Shown here: piece by piece, positions 1 to 6,018 of the stretch
Layout: every line of letters begins with the position of its first letter
Position numbering within the stretch: the first letter of the stretch is position 1
Source: Clostridiaceae bacterium
GTDB taxonomy: Bacteria > Bacillota > Clostridia > Saccharofermentanales > UBA5734
Reading direction: 5' to 3'
DNA length: 11,949 nucleotides
Assembly: GCA_012511525.1 (NCBI GenBank)
Contig: JAAZFW010000128.1
Location: 1 to 11,949 of the forward strand
The notes under the pieces: model-generated
What the model saw: only the letters and a program-made list of their open reading frames with translations
What the model was told of the DNA's origin: nothing
Database searches by the model: none
Translations under genes and position numbers: made by a program

Positions 1-994
1 GCATGGTCTCGCGCATGGCCTCCTGGCGGTCGATCCGCTCGCTGACTTCGGCACAAGGCCAGCCGGCTGGTCCTGCCGTATCGCCCCGGCAGGCGGTCAG
101 GTAACGGTCCATGTCGGACGGGTTGGCAAGGCGAAGGCCGTCCGTGTAGCTGTGCGCGGCCAAACCGAAGCCATAGTACGGCAGGGCCTGCCAGTAGACC
201 AGGTTGTGCCGGCAGGCATAGCCCGGCCGGGCGCTGTTGCTGATTTCGTAATGGATAAACCCCTGTTCGGCCAGGCGCAGACGGATCCGGTGGTACTGGC
301 GCCGCTCCAGATCGTCGTCCGGCAGCCTGACCTGGCCCCGGGCCTCGGCCGCGGCCAGCGGTGTGCCCTCCTCCAGGATCAGGCCGTAAAACGAGAGGTG
401 CGTGACAGGCAGTCCCAGCACGAAATCCAGCGTCTCGTCGATATCTTGGAGTGTCTGGCCGGGCAGGCCGAAAAGCAGATCGACGTTGATGTTGGAAAAC
501 CCGGCCGACCGGGCCGCCTGCACACCCGTCGCGAGGTCGCCGGCTTCGTGGATCCGCCCAAGCAGGTGCAATAGGCGCGGCTGGACCGCCTGCAAGCCGA
601 AGCTGATCCGGTTGAAGCCGGCCGCGTATAAGGATTCCAGTGCCTCATGCGAAACGGTGCCCGGATTGGCTTCGACCGTGCATTCGCAATCCGGCTCCAG
701 TCCGAAGCACGCGCGAAGCTGGCCGAGCAGCCGGACCAGGTCGCCGGCCGGAAGCACCGTGGGCGTCCCTCCGCCCACGAAGACCGTCTGCAAAGGGACC
801 GGCTTGCGGCCCGGCAGATAAAGCCGGTTGGACGCCACAATCTCGATCTCACGCAGCAGGGCCGCGACATATGCCTGCTGGCAGTCGCGGCCCCGGGCGG
901 CAAACGAGACAAAATCACAGTACGTGCATTTTTGCCGGCAAAACGGGATGTGAAGGTAGGCCGCCGTCGGGACCTGATCCGGAAAGGGCGTCAA
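1..994 (-). CDS. hemW: HemW-like radical SAM heme chaperone (3' end beyond window)
   Basis: This is a radical-SAM protein of the HemW family (formerly called oxygen-independent coproporphyrinogen III oxidase-like), thought to bind heme and deliver it to target proteins in the cytoplasm. About 331 residues are visible; the family is usually near 380, so roughly the last 50 lie beyond the left edge. The 4Fe-4S/SAM cysteine motif is CRQKCTYCDF at residues 19-28 (C19, C23, C26), with Phe where true HemN enzymes have a fourth Cys. A GGGTP motif follows, and the HemW-type heme-binding motif HNLVYW is present further on. The start is a TTG at 994-992 that overlaps the TGA of the upstream SPFH gene by 4 nt, with AGGGG 7 nt before it; no ATG or GTG in this frame precedes the cysteine motif. 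Translational coupling to the SPFH gene is likely. The HNxxYW motif makes HemW more likely than HemN. Confidence 0.93.
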   Translation of the reverse strand, partial: MTPFPDQVPTAAYLHIPFCRQKCTYCDFVSFAARGRDCQQAYVAALLREIEIVASNRLYLPGRKPVPLQTVFVGGGTPTVLPAGDLVRLLGQLRACFGLEPDCECTVEANPGTVSHEALESLYAAGFNRISFGLQAVQPRLLHLLGRIHEAGDLATGVQAARSAGFSNINVDLLFGLPGQTLQDIDETLDFVLGLPVTHLSFYGLILEEGTPLAAAEARGQVRLPDDDLERRQYHRIRLRLAEQGFIHYEISNSARPGYACRHNLVYWQALPYYGFGLAAHSYTDGLRLANPSDMDRYLTACRGDTAGPAGWPCAEVSERIDRQEAMRETM

Positions 995-1953
995 TCGACA
1001 TCCCCTGGCCGATCGTCCTTGAGTATGCCCTGCAGCGACGCGGCCAGGCCGGCCAGGGACTGAATCTCCGACGGAACGATGATCTTGGTGGCCTTGCCCT
1101 CGGCGAGACGGCCCAGCGCTTCCAGGCTTTTCAGGGCGATGACCGAGGCGTCGGGGTTGGCTTCGCGCAGCATGACCAGGCTGCGCGCGGTTGCTTCCTG
1201 GACCTTAAGAATCGCCTCCGCCTGCCCTTCCGCTTCCATGACCGCACTTTCGCGGGCGGCTTCGGCACGCAGGATCGCGGCGGTCTTCTCGCCTTCGGCG
1301 ACCCGGATCGCCGCTTCCTTTTCGCCCTCGGCACGCAGGATATTCTCGCGTTTCTCGCGTTCCGCCTTCATCTGGCGTTCCATCGCGTTCTGGATTTCCT
1401 TGGGCGGGATGATGTTCTTCAACTCCACCCGGTTGACCTTGATGCCCCAAGGATTGGTCGCTTCGTCCAGAATCTGGCGCATTCTGGTGTTGATCAGGTC
1501 GCGTGAAGTGAGCGTCTCGTCCAGTTCCAGGTCGCCGATGATGTTGCGCAGCGTCGTGGCCGCCAGGTTCTCGATGGCGATGATCGGGTTCTCGATGCCA
1601 TAGGCGTAGAGCTTCGGGTCGACGATCTGGTAGTACAGGACCGTGTCGATCTGCATCGTCACGTTATCCTTGGTGATGACGGCCTGGGGCGGGAAATCGG
1701 CGACCTTTTCCTTGAGTGAAACCACCTTGGCTACCCGGTCGATCAGGGGGACTTTGAACTGGACGCCGACCCCCCAGGTCGCGTAGTAGGCGCCCAGCCT
1801 TTCGATGATGAACGATGTCGCCTGCGGCACGATCCGGATGTTCCGGACGGCGAGCAGGACAACAACGGCGACGATGACGATCCAGGTGAACCAGGTTCCG
1901 AACGAGGCTGGTGTATCGTTAAGGGCGATACGGATGGCTTCAATGCTGTGCAT
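991..1953 (-). CDS. SPFH/stomatin-like membrane protein (QmcA-type)
   Basis: A 320-residue membrane-anchored SPFH (band 7/stomatin) protein. Proteins of this family form large oligomeric cages in membranes and are linked to membrane organisation and control of membrane proteases. Residues 22-37 form one N-terminal membrane segment. The SPFH domain spans about 38-185 and includes the family hallmark NPWGIKVNRVELKNI at 167-181. Residues 190-255 form an Ala/Glu/Arg-rich coiled coil with repeated RAEGEK-type units, followed by a short C-terminal domain. ATG at 1953 is chosen because AGGAGG lies 8 nt upstream; a TTG two codons earlier sits only 2 nt from that site. It lies about 50 nt downstream of the M28 peptidase gene and overlaps hemW. 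The usual partner gene for such proteins (nfeD) is not next to it. The family call is firm; the specific role is unknown. Confidence 0.93.
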   Translation of the reverse strand: MHSIEAIRIALNDTPASFGTWFTWIVIVAVVVLLAVRNIRIVPQATSFIIERLGAYYATWGVGVQFKVPLIDRVAKVVSLKEKVADFPPQAVITKDNVTMQIDTVLYYQIVDPKLYAYGIENPIIAIENLAATTLRNIIGDLELDETLTSRDLINTRMRQILDEATNPWGIKVNRVELKNIIPPKEIQNAMERQMKAEREKRENILRAEGEKEAAIRVAEGEKTAAILRAEAARESAVMEAEGQAEAILKVQEATARSLVMLREANPDASVIALKSLEALGRLAEGKATKIIVPSEIQSLAGLAASLQGILKDDRPGDVD

Positions 1954-1961
1954 GTTCAAAT

Positions 1962-1967
1962 CCTCCT
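1962..1967 (-). promoter_or_regulatory. Ribosome binding site of the SPFH gene
   Basis: AGGAGG on the minus strand, 8 nt before ATG 1953-1951. It decides between this ATG and the TTG at 1959, which would be only 2 nt away. Confidence 0.8.
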
Positions 1968-2003
1968 GCCATTTGTTTTCGTTTTGTCATGACGGCGCTG
2001 CTT

Positions 2004-3368
2004 TCAGGGTGCCGGCGTGCCGGAAGGCGCCGGTGTACCGGACAGGACCGCCTCGGAAACGGGCTGCGCGTCGTGAACGCCCTTGAGGATCGCCTCGAGG
2101 ATCACGAAAGCCGTGTTGTTGACCCGCTTGGTCAGCTGATCGACGGTTTGCTTGTCGGCGTTGCTGCTCAGCGAAACCCGCGCTGTAACGGCCAGGTTCG
2201 TGATGTAGTGCAAATAGACGGTCGAATCGAATGGTGTGTGCCGGACGGTTCCGCCGGTTTCGGAAAAAGCCGGGTTTTTGCTTTCCTTGATATCCTCCAG
2301 CGACTTGCCGTCATAGTCGAAGGATTCGAAAAAGACTATCGGGATGTCCAGCTCGTCAAAGGGCAGGTAATCGGAATCGTTCAGGGACCATTCGCGATAC
2401 AGGACCGGCGTGGAAAAGCCGTCAAGCTCGAGGTCGAACGAAGCCTGGTTGGTGTAGAGCATGTAGTTGTTGTTGGTGTAGAGCTCGTGTTCGTAGAAAA
2501 CATCGGTGGCCTCATAGAGCTTGCGCCGCAGCTCGTAGGATTTGCGGTTGTACGCGCGCAGCGAATTGCGGCCGGCATGCACGTAGACCTTGTCGCCGGC
2601 GTAGATGGAATCCATGCAGTACATGGCGTCGGTCCGGGCGATATCGCTTTTGCTCATGGACGAGGCGAATTTGCGGGCGCCGGCCTGACCGTCCTCACCG
2701 GCGCCGAAAGCAACCAGAACCACATCGTAGCCCGGTTTCTCCTGGCGGATTTCCCGGGCGAGCATGAGCAGGGCCCCGATGCCGGAGGCGTTGTCGTGGA
2801 TGCCGTCGTAGTCCGGCAACGTCGGCTCGGGCACGGAGGAAGCGGCCGAAGATGTCGTGGTCGTTTCCCCGCTTTCGTCAGGGTCAGGGGTCGGAACCGG
2901 TGTCGGGGCCGCGGGCGGCTCGGTCGTTTGCCGGTATGCTTCGACATCCTGGACTGAGACAAACGTATCGTAATGCGCGCCGACGATCACCTGGCGGCGG
3001 AACGTCTCCCAGGTGCCGTCTTCACGGGCGCGCATGAAGCCCGTTCCCGGAATGGTGACGCTGATGTTGCGCGAGGACCGGTACGTACCGTCGAGGCCGC
3101 TGTACGTGAAGCGGGTGACGGCCGGCGTGTAGCCCATGTCTTCGAGCGCTGAGACAATCAGGTCCCCGGCGGCCTTTTCCTGTGTGGATCCGGGGCTGCG
3201 GAACGGATAGGTCCTGGCCAGCCGCAGGGCGAATTTCGAACCAAACGTGCCGTAATCGGCATAGCTGGGTTCCTCCGGCTCCTCGTTCTGGCAAGCCGGT
3301 AGCAACAGGGCCAGCACCAACGCCAGGGCCAGGGCGGTCAATTTATGAATCAATCGATTTTTCGGCAT
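2004..3368 (-). CDS. M28-family metallopeptidase lipoprotein
   Basis: A 454-residue predicted surface lipoprotein with an M28 (aminopeptidase Y/S-like) zinc peptidase domain. Residues 1-25 are a signal peptide with a Leu/Ala-rich core, ending in the lipobox LPAC with Cys26 as the lipidation site. Candidate zinc ligands follow the family order: H132 and D134 (GAHYDT), D192 (HDNASG), E225-D226 as catalytic Glu plus ligand (GAGEDG), D253, and a C-terminal His (H377 or H387). Residues 150-184 are a Pro/Thr/Ser-rich low-complexity insert inside the catalytic domain, and the C terminus ends in a short GTPAP-SGTPAP repeat. ATG 3368 is chosen because it gives a normal lipoprotein signal; its Shine-Dalgarno is weak. 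A TTG at 3440 in the same frame would add 24 residues before the signal and is less likely. It is the first gene of the minus-strand operon leading to SPFH and hemW. The substrate is unknown. Confidence 0.88.
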   Translation of the reverse strand: MPKNRLIHKLTALALALVLALLLPACQNEEPEEPSYADYGTFGSKFALRLARTYPFRSPGSTQEKAAGDLIVSALEDMGYTPAVTRFTYSGLDGTYRSSRNISVTIPGTGFMRAREDGTWETFRRQVIVGAHYDTFVSVQDVEAYRQTTEPPAAPTPVPTPDPDESGETTTTSSAASSVPEPTLPDYDGIHDNASGIGALLMLAREIRQEKPGYDVVLVAFGAGEDGQAGARKFASSMSKSDIARTDAMYCMDSIYAGDKVYVHAGRNSLRAYNRKSYELRRKLYEATDVFYEHELYTNNNYMLYTNQASFDLELDGFSTPVLYREWSLNDSDYLPFDELDIPIVFFESFDYDGKSLEDIKESKNPAFSETGGTVRHTPFDSTVYLHYITNLAVTARVSLSSNADKQTVDQLTKRVNNTAFVILEAILKGVHDAQPVSEAVLSGTPAPSGTPAP

Positions 3369-3459
3369 GATTGGGCTCTGCCTGGCAGTCAGCCTGACCG
3401 CAGCCAGGGCCTCCCCCTTTCTCCCGGCCGGCTCCTGCAAGCGGGCGGCGGTACCGGGC

Positions 3460-3477
3460 GGTCAGCGCAGGCTGACC
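3460..3477. promoter_or_regulatory. Perfect 7-bp dyad in the M28 leader (operator or hairpin)
   Basis: GGTCAGC and GCTGACC are separated by 4 nt, a perfect 7-bp inverted repeat. It begins about 8 nt downstream of the predicted transcription start of the M28 gene, where a repressor site or leader hairpin could act. A second, shorter palindrome with the same core (GTCAG-C-CTGAC) lies at 3388-3398, just before the start codon. No T-run follows, so it is not an intrinsic terminator. Confidence 0.4.
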
Positions 3478-3491
3478 CGTGAATCAGTTCC

Positions 3492-3520
3492 ATTTTACTT
3501 GCTGGGTGCGGTTCGCGCAA
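3492..3520 (-). promoter_or_regulatory. Sigma-A-type promoter for the M28-SPFH-hemW operon
   Basis: On the minus strand, a -35 box TTGCGC (3520-3515) is followed by a 17-nt spacer and a -10 box TAAAAT (3497-3492). Transcription would begin near 3485, giving a leader of about 117 nt before the ATG at 3368. This is the best-spaced match in the intergenic region. Confidence 0.55.
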
Positions 3521-3571
3521 GCCAGACAGCCGAACGCGAGCCGTTCAGCACCATCCGCCCCTTGCCAAATA

Positions 3572-3580
3572 TGGTATGAT
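3572..3580 (+). promoter_or_regulatory. Extended -10 promoter of the S11-like gene
   Basis: TGG-TATGAT forms an extended -10 element (TGn plus hexamer). No good -35 box lies 17-18 nt upstream, which is usual for extended -10 promoters. Transcription would begin near 3587, about 48 nt before the ATG at 3635. Confidence 0.5.
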
Positions 3581-3634
3581 ATCCCCATGGTCAAAGGCGG
3601 CCCGCCAGGGCCGGTAAGGGAGCGATCGTAAGGC

Positions 3635-5059
3635 ATGCGTCACAGGCAGGAAAAACATGCAACCAGCCCGTCTCGTCCGCGCCGGCTGCGCCGGCTGCTG
3701 GTCTTATTGCTGCTTCTTACCGCCTGCTTTAGCTGGCCCGTTCAGGCGGCCGAGGTCCAGCCCCAACTGTCTTACCAGCCGCCGCTGGAAGTCGATATCA
3801 GCGCCTCGTCCGCCGTTGTCCTGGACACCGGGCGCATGCGCCGCCTGTATGCCAAAAACGCCGACAGCCGCCTGGCGCTGCCGGCCGCATCCAAGATCAT
3901 GACTGCGCTTCTGGCCTGCGAGCGGCTGCCGCTGGACACACAGGTCACGATCAGCTCCGTGGCCGCCCAGGAAGCCAAGCGCGAAGTGACCGGCGACGGT
4001 CTGGCGCTCGAGACCGGCGACAAGTACCCGCTGGAATACCTGCTCCTGCGCATGGTCTTTTACGATTCCAACGCCGCCGCCCTGGCGATCGCCGAGCAGA
4101 TCAGCGGCGTCGAAGAGAATTTCGTCGTCCTGATGAACAGCAAGGCGGCCAGCCTGGAGCTGTCCGGGACCGTTTTCGTCAACAGCACCGGCAACCTGGT
4201 CTACCAGGAAGGCGGGGTCGATCCGGGCGACCGGACCGGTCAGGAGGACAACATCGCCGTCGATCCGCTGCCGCGCCAGTACTCGACGGTCAGCGATCTG
4301 GCCCGGCTGACCGCGTTTGCCATGAACAACCAGAAATTTGCCGACATCATCCGCAAGGACAGCGAATACTTGCTCCTCGAAGGCAAAACGCTCGTGCCGA
4401 TGCGCAACCGGCTCCAGTCGGTCTGGCGGCTGTCGGAAAACCGCATCACCGGCGCGTTTTACAGCGAACGCCGCGAAAAGGCCAACAGCGTGGCGATCGG
4501 AAGGATCAACGACTTCAGCGTGATCATGGTCACCGCGAACGGCAATCCCGGCCAGCGCAACATGGATCTGCTGACTTTGACCCAGTCGATCGCGAACAAC
4601 TATGAACAGCAAGCGCTGGTGACATCAGGCGAGGTATTTTCCGGCTACCGCGAGGAAACGGTTGACGGCGAGCCTTTCGGCTTGGTTTTCCGCAGGACTG
4701 TGCTCTACATCCGGCCGGTCGACGACCCCTTCCTGATGCAGGAGGTCCAGTACCGCTCTTACGGTCCGCACCACCGGCCGATCGAATCGACGATGACCAT
4801 CGGCCAGGTCGTCTTCCAGCTCAAGGACGGAACGGTCATCGCCGTGGATGTCGGGCCGGATCGGCAGATCCTTTCCAGCATCACCGCGCTCAACCAGCTG
4901 CTGGGCAGCCTGCAGAAAAATCAGAACCTGTTCTATGCGATCATGATCTGCGGTATGTTGCTCGCCCTGGTCATGGCGATCCACGTCTTCGAGCGGTTGA
5001 AACGCCTGATCCGGCTGCTGCGGCTGATCGGGCTGGAACGGCGGGCCCGCCGCACCTGA
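3635..5059 (+). CDS. DacF-like S11 carboxypeptidase homologue, probable pseudoenzyme
   Basis: A 474-residue protein with the fold signature of low-molecular-weight penicillin-binding proteins (peptidase S11, D-Ala-D-Ala carboxypeptidase), which normally trim peptidoglycan stems outside the membrane. A basic N terminus and hydrophobic stretch (21-38) form a signal; LTAC (28-31) could be a lipobox, or cleavage could follow VQA (36-38). The S11 domain covers about 55-325, a beta-rich C-terminal domain follows (about 325-412), then one membrane segment (431-450) and a strongly basic tail. The catalytic motifs are altered: SxxK reads AASK at 84-87 (Ala at the nucleophile, Lys87 kept), SxN reads DSN at 144-146, and KTG reads ITG at 271-273. 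Flanking residues align without gaps. Other family features (LMNxKA, STxxDLA) remain. An in-frame TAA just upstream fixes ATG 3635 as the first start. It is monocistronic. The fold is confident; loss of peptidase activity is inferred. Confidence 0.88.
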   Translation: MRHRQEKHATSPSRPRRLRRLLVLLLLLTACFSWPVQAAEVQPQLSYQPPLEVDISASSAVVLDTGRMRRLYAKNADSRLALPAASKIMTALLACERLPLDTQVTISSVAAQEAKREVTGDGLALETGDKYPLEYLLLRMVFYDSNAAALAIAEQISGVEENFVVLMNSKAASLELSGTVFVNSTGNLVYQEGGVDPGDRTGQEDNIAVDPLPRQYSTVSDLARLTAFAMNNQKFADIIRKDSEYLLLEGKTLVPMRNRLQSVWRLSENRITGAFYSERREKANSVAIGRINDFSVIMVTANGNPGQRNMDLLTLTQSIANNYEQQALVTSGEVFSGYREETVDGEPFGLVFRRTVLYIRPVDDPFLMQEVQYRSYGPHHRPIESTMTIGQVVFQLKDGTVIAVDVGPDRQILSSITALNQLLGSLQKNQNLFYAIMICGMLLALVMAIHVFERLKRLIRLLRLIGLERRARRT

Positions 5060-5082
5060 GTGCGGCTCAGCGTTTCAGCCGC
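5049..5082. other. Overlapping hairpins at a convergent gene junction
   Basis: The stop codons of the S11-like gene (5059) and the membrane-protein gene (5067) are only 7 nt apart. The junction can form alternative perfect hairpins: GCCGCA/TGCGGC (5049-5054 with 5061-5066), CTGAG/CTCAG (5056-5060 with 5066-5070) and GCGGCT/AGCCGC (5062-5067 with 5077-5082). None is followed by a T-run on either strand, so a role in ending transcription is only possible. Confidence 0.3.
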
Positions 5083-5606
5083 TGCAGGTAAAAGCGGATC
5101 AGAAGACCCAGTGCCAGGTCATAGAGGGCGACAACCGCCAACCCGGCCAGCGGCAGCACAAACCAGAGCCAGGTTCCCCGCTGATGTACAAACGCCAGCG
5201 CTTGACGGCCGACAAACAGCAAGATGCCGGACAGAGCCAAAACGCCGCCGGACAGGACGCGAACCAGCCGGGCGGGACGCGGGGCCAGGCGCGGGTCGAT
5301 CAGGGCACGGACCAGCGGGTACGGTCCGAAAAAGACAAGGTAGGGCCAGCTGAGCGCGAGGCCTGGCCAGGCTAGGCTGACCAGAGCGGTGGCGGCATAT
5401 ACCAGCCAGGCGCCGCGCCGGCCGGTCTCGATCACGGCCATCGCCAGGCAAAAAGACGCCAAAGTCATGAACGCCAGATCGGCGGTCGGCGACCAGGCGG
5501 CTGCTGTCAAGGCCAGCAGCACCAAGGCGGCTGCGATGCCGCCCAACGCGATAGCCCGGGTCTGTTTTCGTTGCGTTTGGGGATCAGCAGCAGCCACAAA
5601 GGTCAC
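5067..5606 (-). CDS. Conserved-looking multi-pass membrane protein, unknown function
   Basis: An integral membrane protein of up to 179 residues that I do not assign to a characterised family. Hydrophobic segments lie at about 18-37, 42-60, 66-82, 84-98, 115-133 and 146-172, giving roughly five membrane passes. A short loop contains PYLVFFGPYPLVRAL (about 88-102), and the C terminus is basic (FYLQRLKR). It resembles small membrane proteins encoded near J-domain genes in Clostridia; this is from memory and was not checked. The start is uncertain: GTG 5606 or GTG 5597. Both lie inside the end of the J-domain gene, and the second has GGGCGGTGA 5 nt upstream. The overlap implies coupled translation. 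It is the third gene of the DUF5685 cassette and could anchor the soluble partners at the membrane or transport a small molecule; the sequence does not decide. Confidence 0.78.
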   Translation of the reverse strand: MTFVAAADPQTQRKQTRAIALGGIAAALVLLALTAAAWSPTADLAFMTLASFCLAMAVIETGRRGAWLVYAATALVSLAWPGLALSWPYLVFFGPYPLVRALIDPRLAPRPARLVRVLSGGVLALSGILLFVGRQALAFVHQRGTWLWFVLPLAGLAVVALYDLALGLLIRFYLQRLKR

Positions 5607-6018
5607 CGCCCATGCATTCGCAGCACGAATCGGTGCAGCACAGGCAGCCCAGCGTGTTGCACAGGTCCGTGCCGCACAGGCCGCCGTCGCTGTAGTAAGG
5701 TCCCTGGCGCGGCTGCTGTTGCTGTTGCTGCCATTGGCGCTGCTGCCAGGTTTGCCATTGCTGCTGTTGCCCCGACGCGTACGGGTCGCCTGTGCTGTTG
5801 TTGGGGTGCGGCCGGGCAGACTGCTGCCGGTTGGGATTGGTCAGCAGGTCGTAAGCTTCGTTGACCTCCTGCATCTTCTCCTTGGCCAGATCTTCGAGCG
5901 GATGGTTCTTATAATTGTCCGGGTGGTACTTTTTGACCAGTTTCCGGTAAGCCTGCTTGATTTCCTCGCCTGTCGCCCCCGGCTTGACGCCAAGCACGTC
6001 ATAAGGTGATTTTGCCAT
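5584..6018 (-). CDS. Small J-domain protein with Gln/Trp-rich linker and cysteine-rich tail
   Basis: A 144-residue cytoplasmic protein. Residues 1-62 are a complete J domain with the HPD motif at 32-34 (YHPDNY), which in this family stimulates Hsp70 (DnaK) ATPase. It lacks the Gly/Phe region, zinc finger and substrate domains of true DnaJ. Residues 84-105 are almost only Gln with Trp and Arg, encoded by CTG/TTG-type triplets on the plus strand at about 5710-5775. The final 30 residues hold 11 cysteines (115, 120, 125, 127, 128, 132, 133, 135, 141, 143, 144) in CC and CxC pairs, suggesting metal binding, lipidation or disulfides. ATG 6018 has AAAGGA 7 nt upstream. It overlaps the upstream DUF5685 gene by 20 nt and the downstream membrane-protein gene by about 14-23 nt. 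It is an accessory J protein rather than DnaJ; the client is unknown. Confidence 0.9.
   Translation of the reverse strand: MAKSPYDVLGVKPGATGEEIKQAYRKLVKKYHPDNYKNHPLEDLAKEKMQEVNEAYDLLTNPNRQQSARPHPNNSTGDPYASGQQQQWQTWQQRQWQQQQQQPRQGPYYSDGGLCGTDLCNTLGCLCCTDSCCECMGGDLCGCC

Larger units (their letters stand above)
3369..3634. other. Divergent intergenic region between M28 and S11-like genes
   Basis: This 266-nt region separates two divergent genes. It holds the minus-strand promoter at 3492-3520, the dyads at 3460-3477 and 3388-3398, and an extended -10 box for the plus-strand gene at 3572-3580. A GC-rich hairpin (GGCCC/GGGCC, 4-nt loop, 3599-3612) lies in the leader of the plus-strand gene. No convincing coding sequence or structured RNA was seen. 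Confidence 0.6.

Noticed and set aside
379..918. A 179-codon minus-strand frame overlapping hemW
   Set aside because: It is out of frame with the HemW motifs and is rich in Arg and Ser, typical of a shifted reading of a high-GC gene.
3367..3579. A 70-codon plus-strand frame in the divergent region
   Set aside because: It lacks a ribosome binding site and family resemblance, and it overlaps the promoter and leader of the M28 gene.
5700..5775. CTG/TTG triplet run that could be a simple repeat or CRISPR-like array
   Set aside because: It encodes the Gln-rich linker of the J-domain protein in frame and lacks the repeat-spacer structure of CRISPR.
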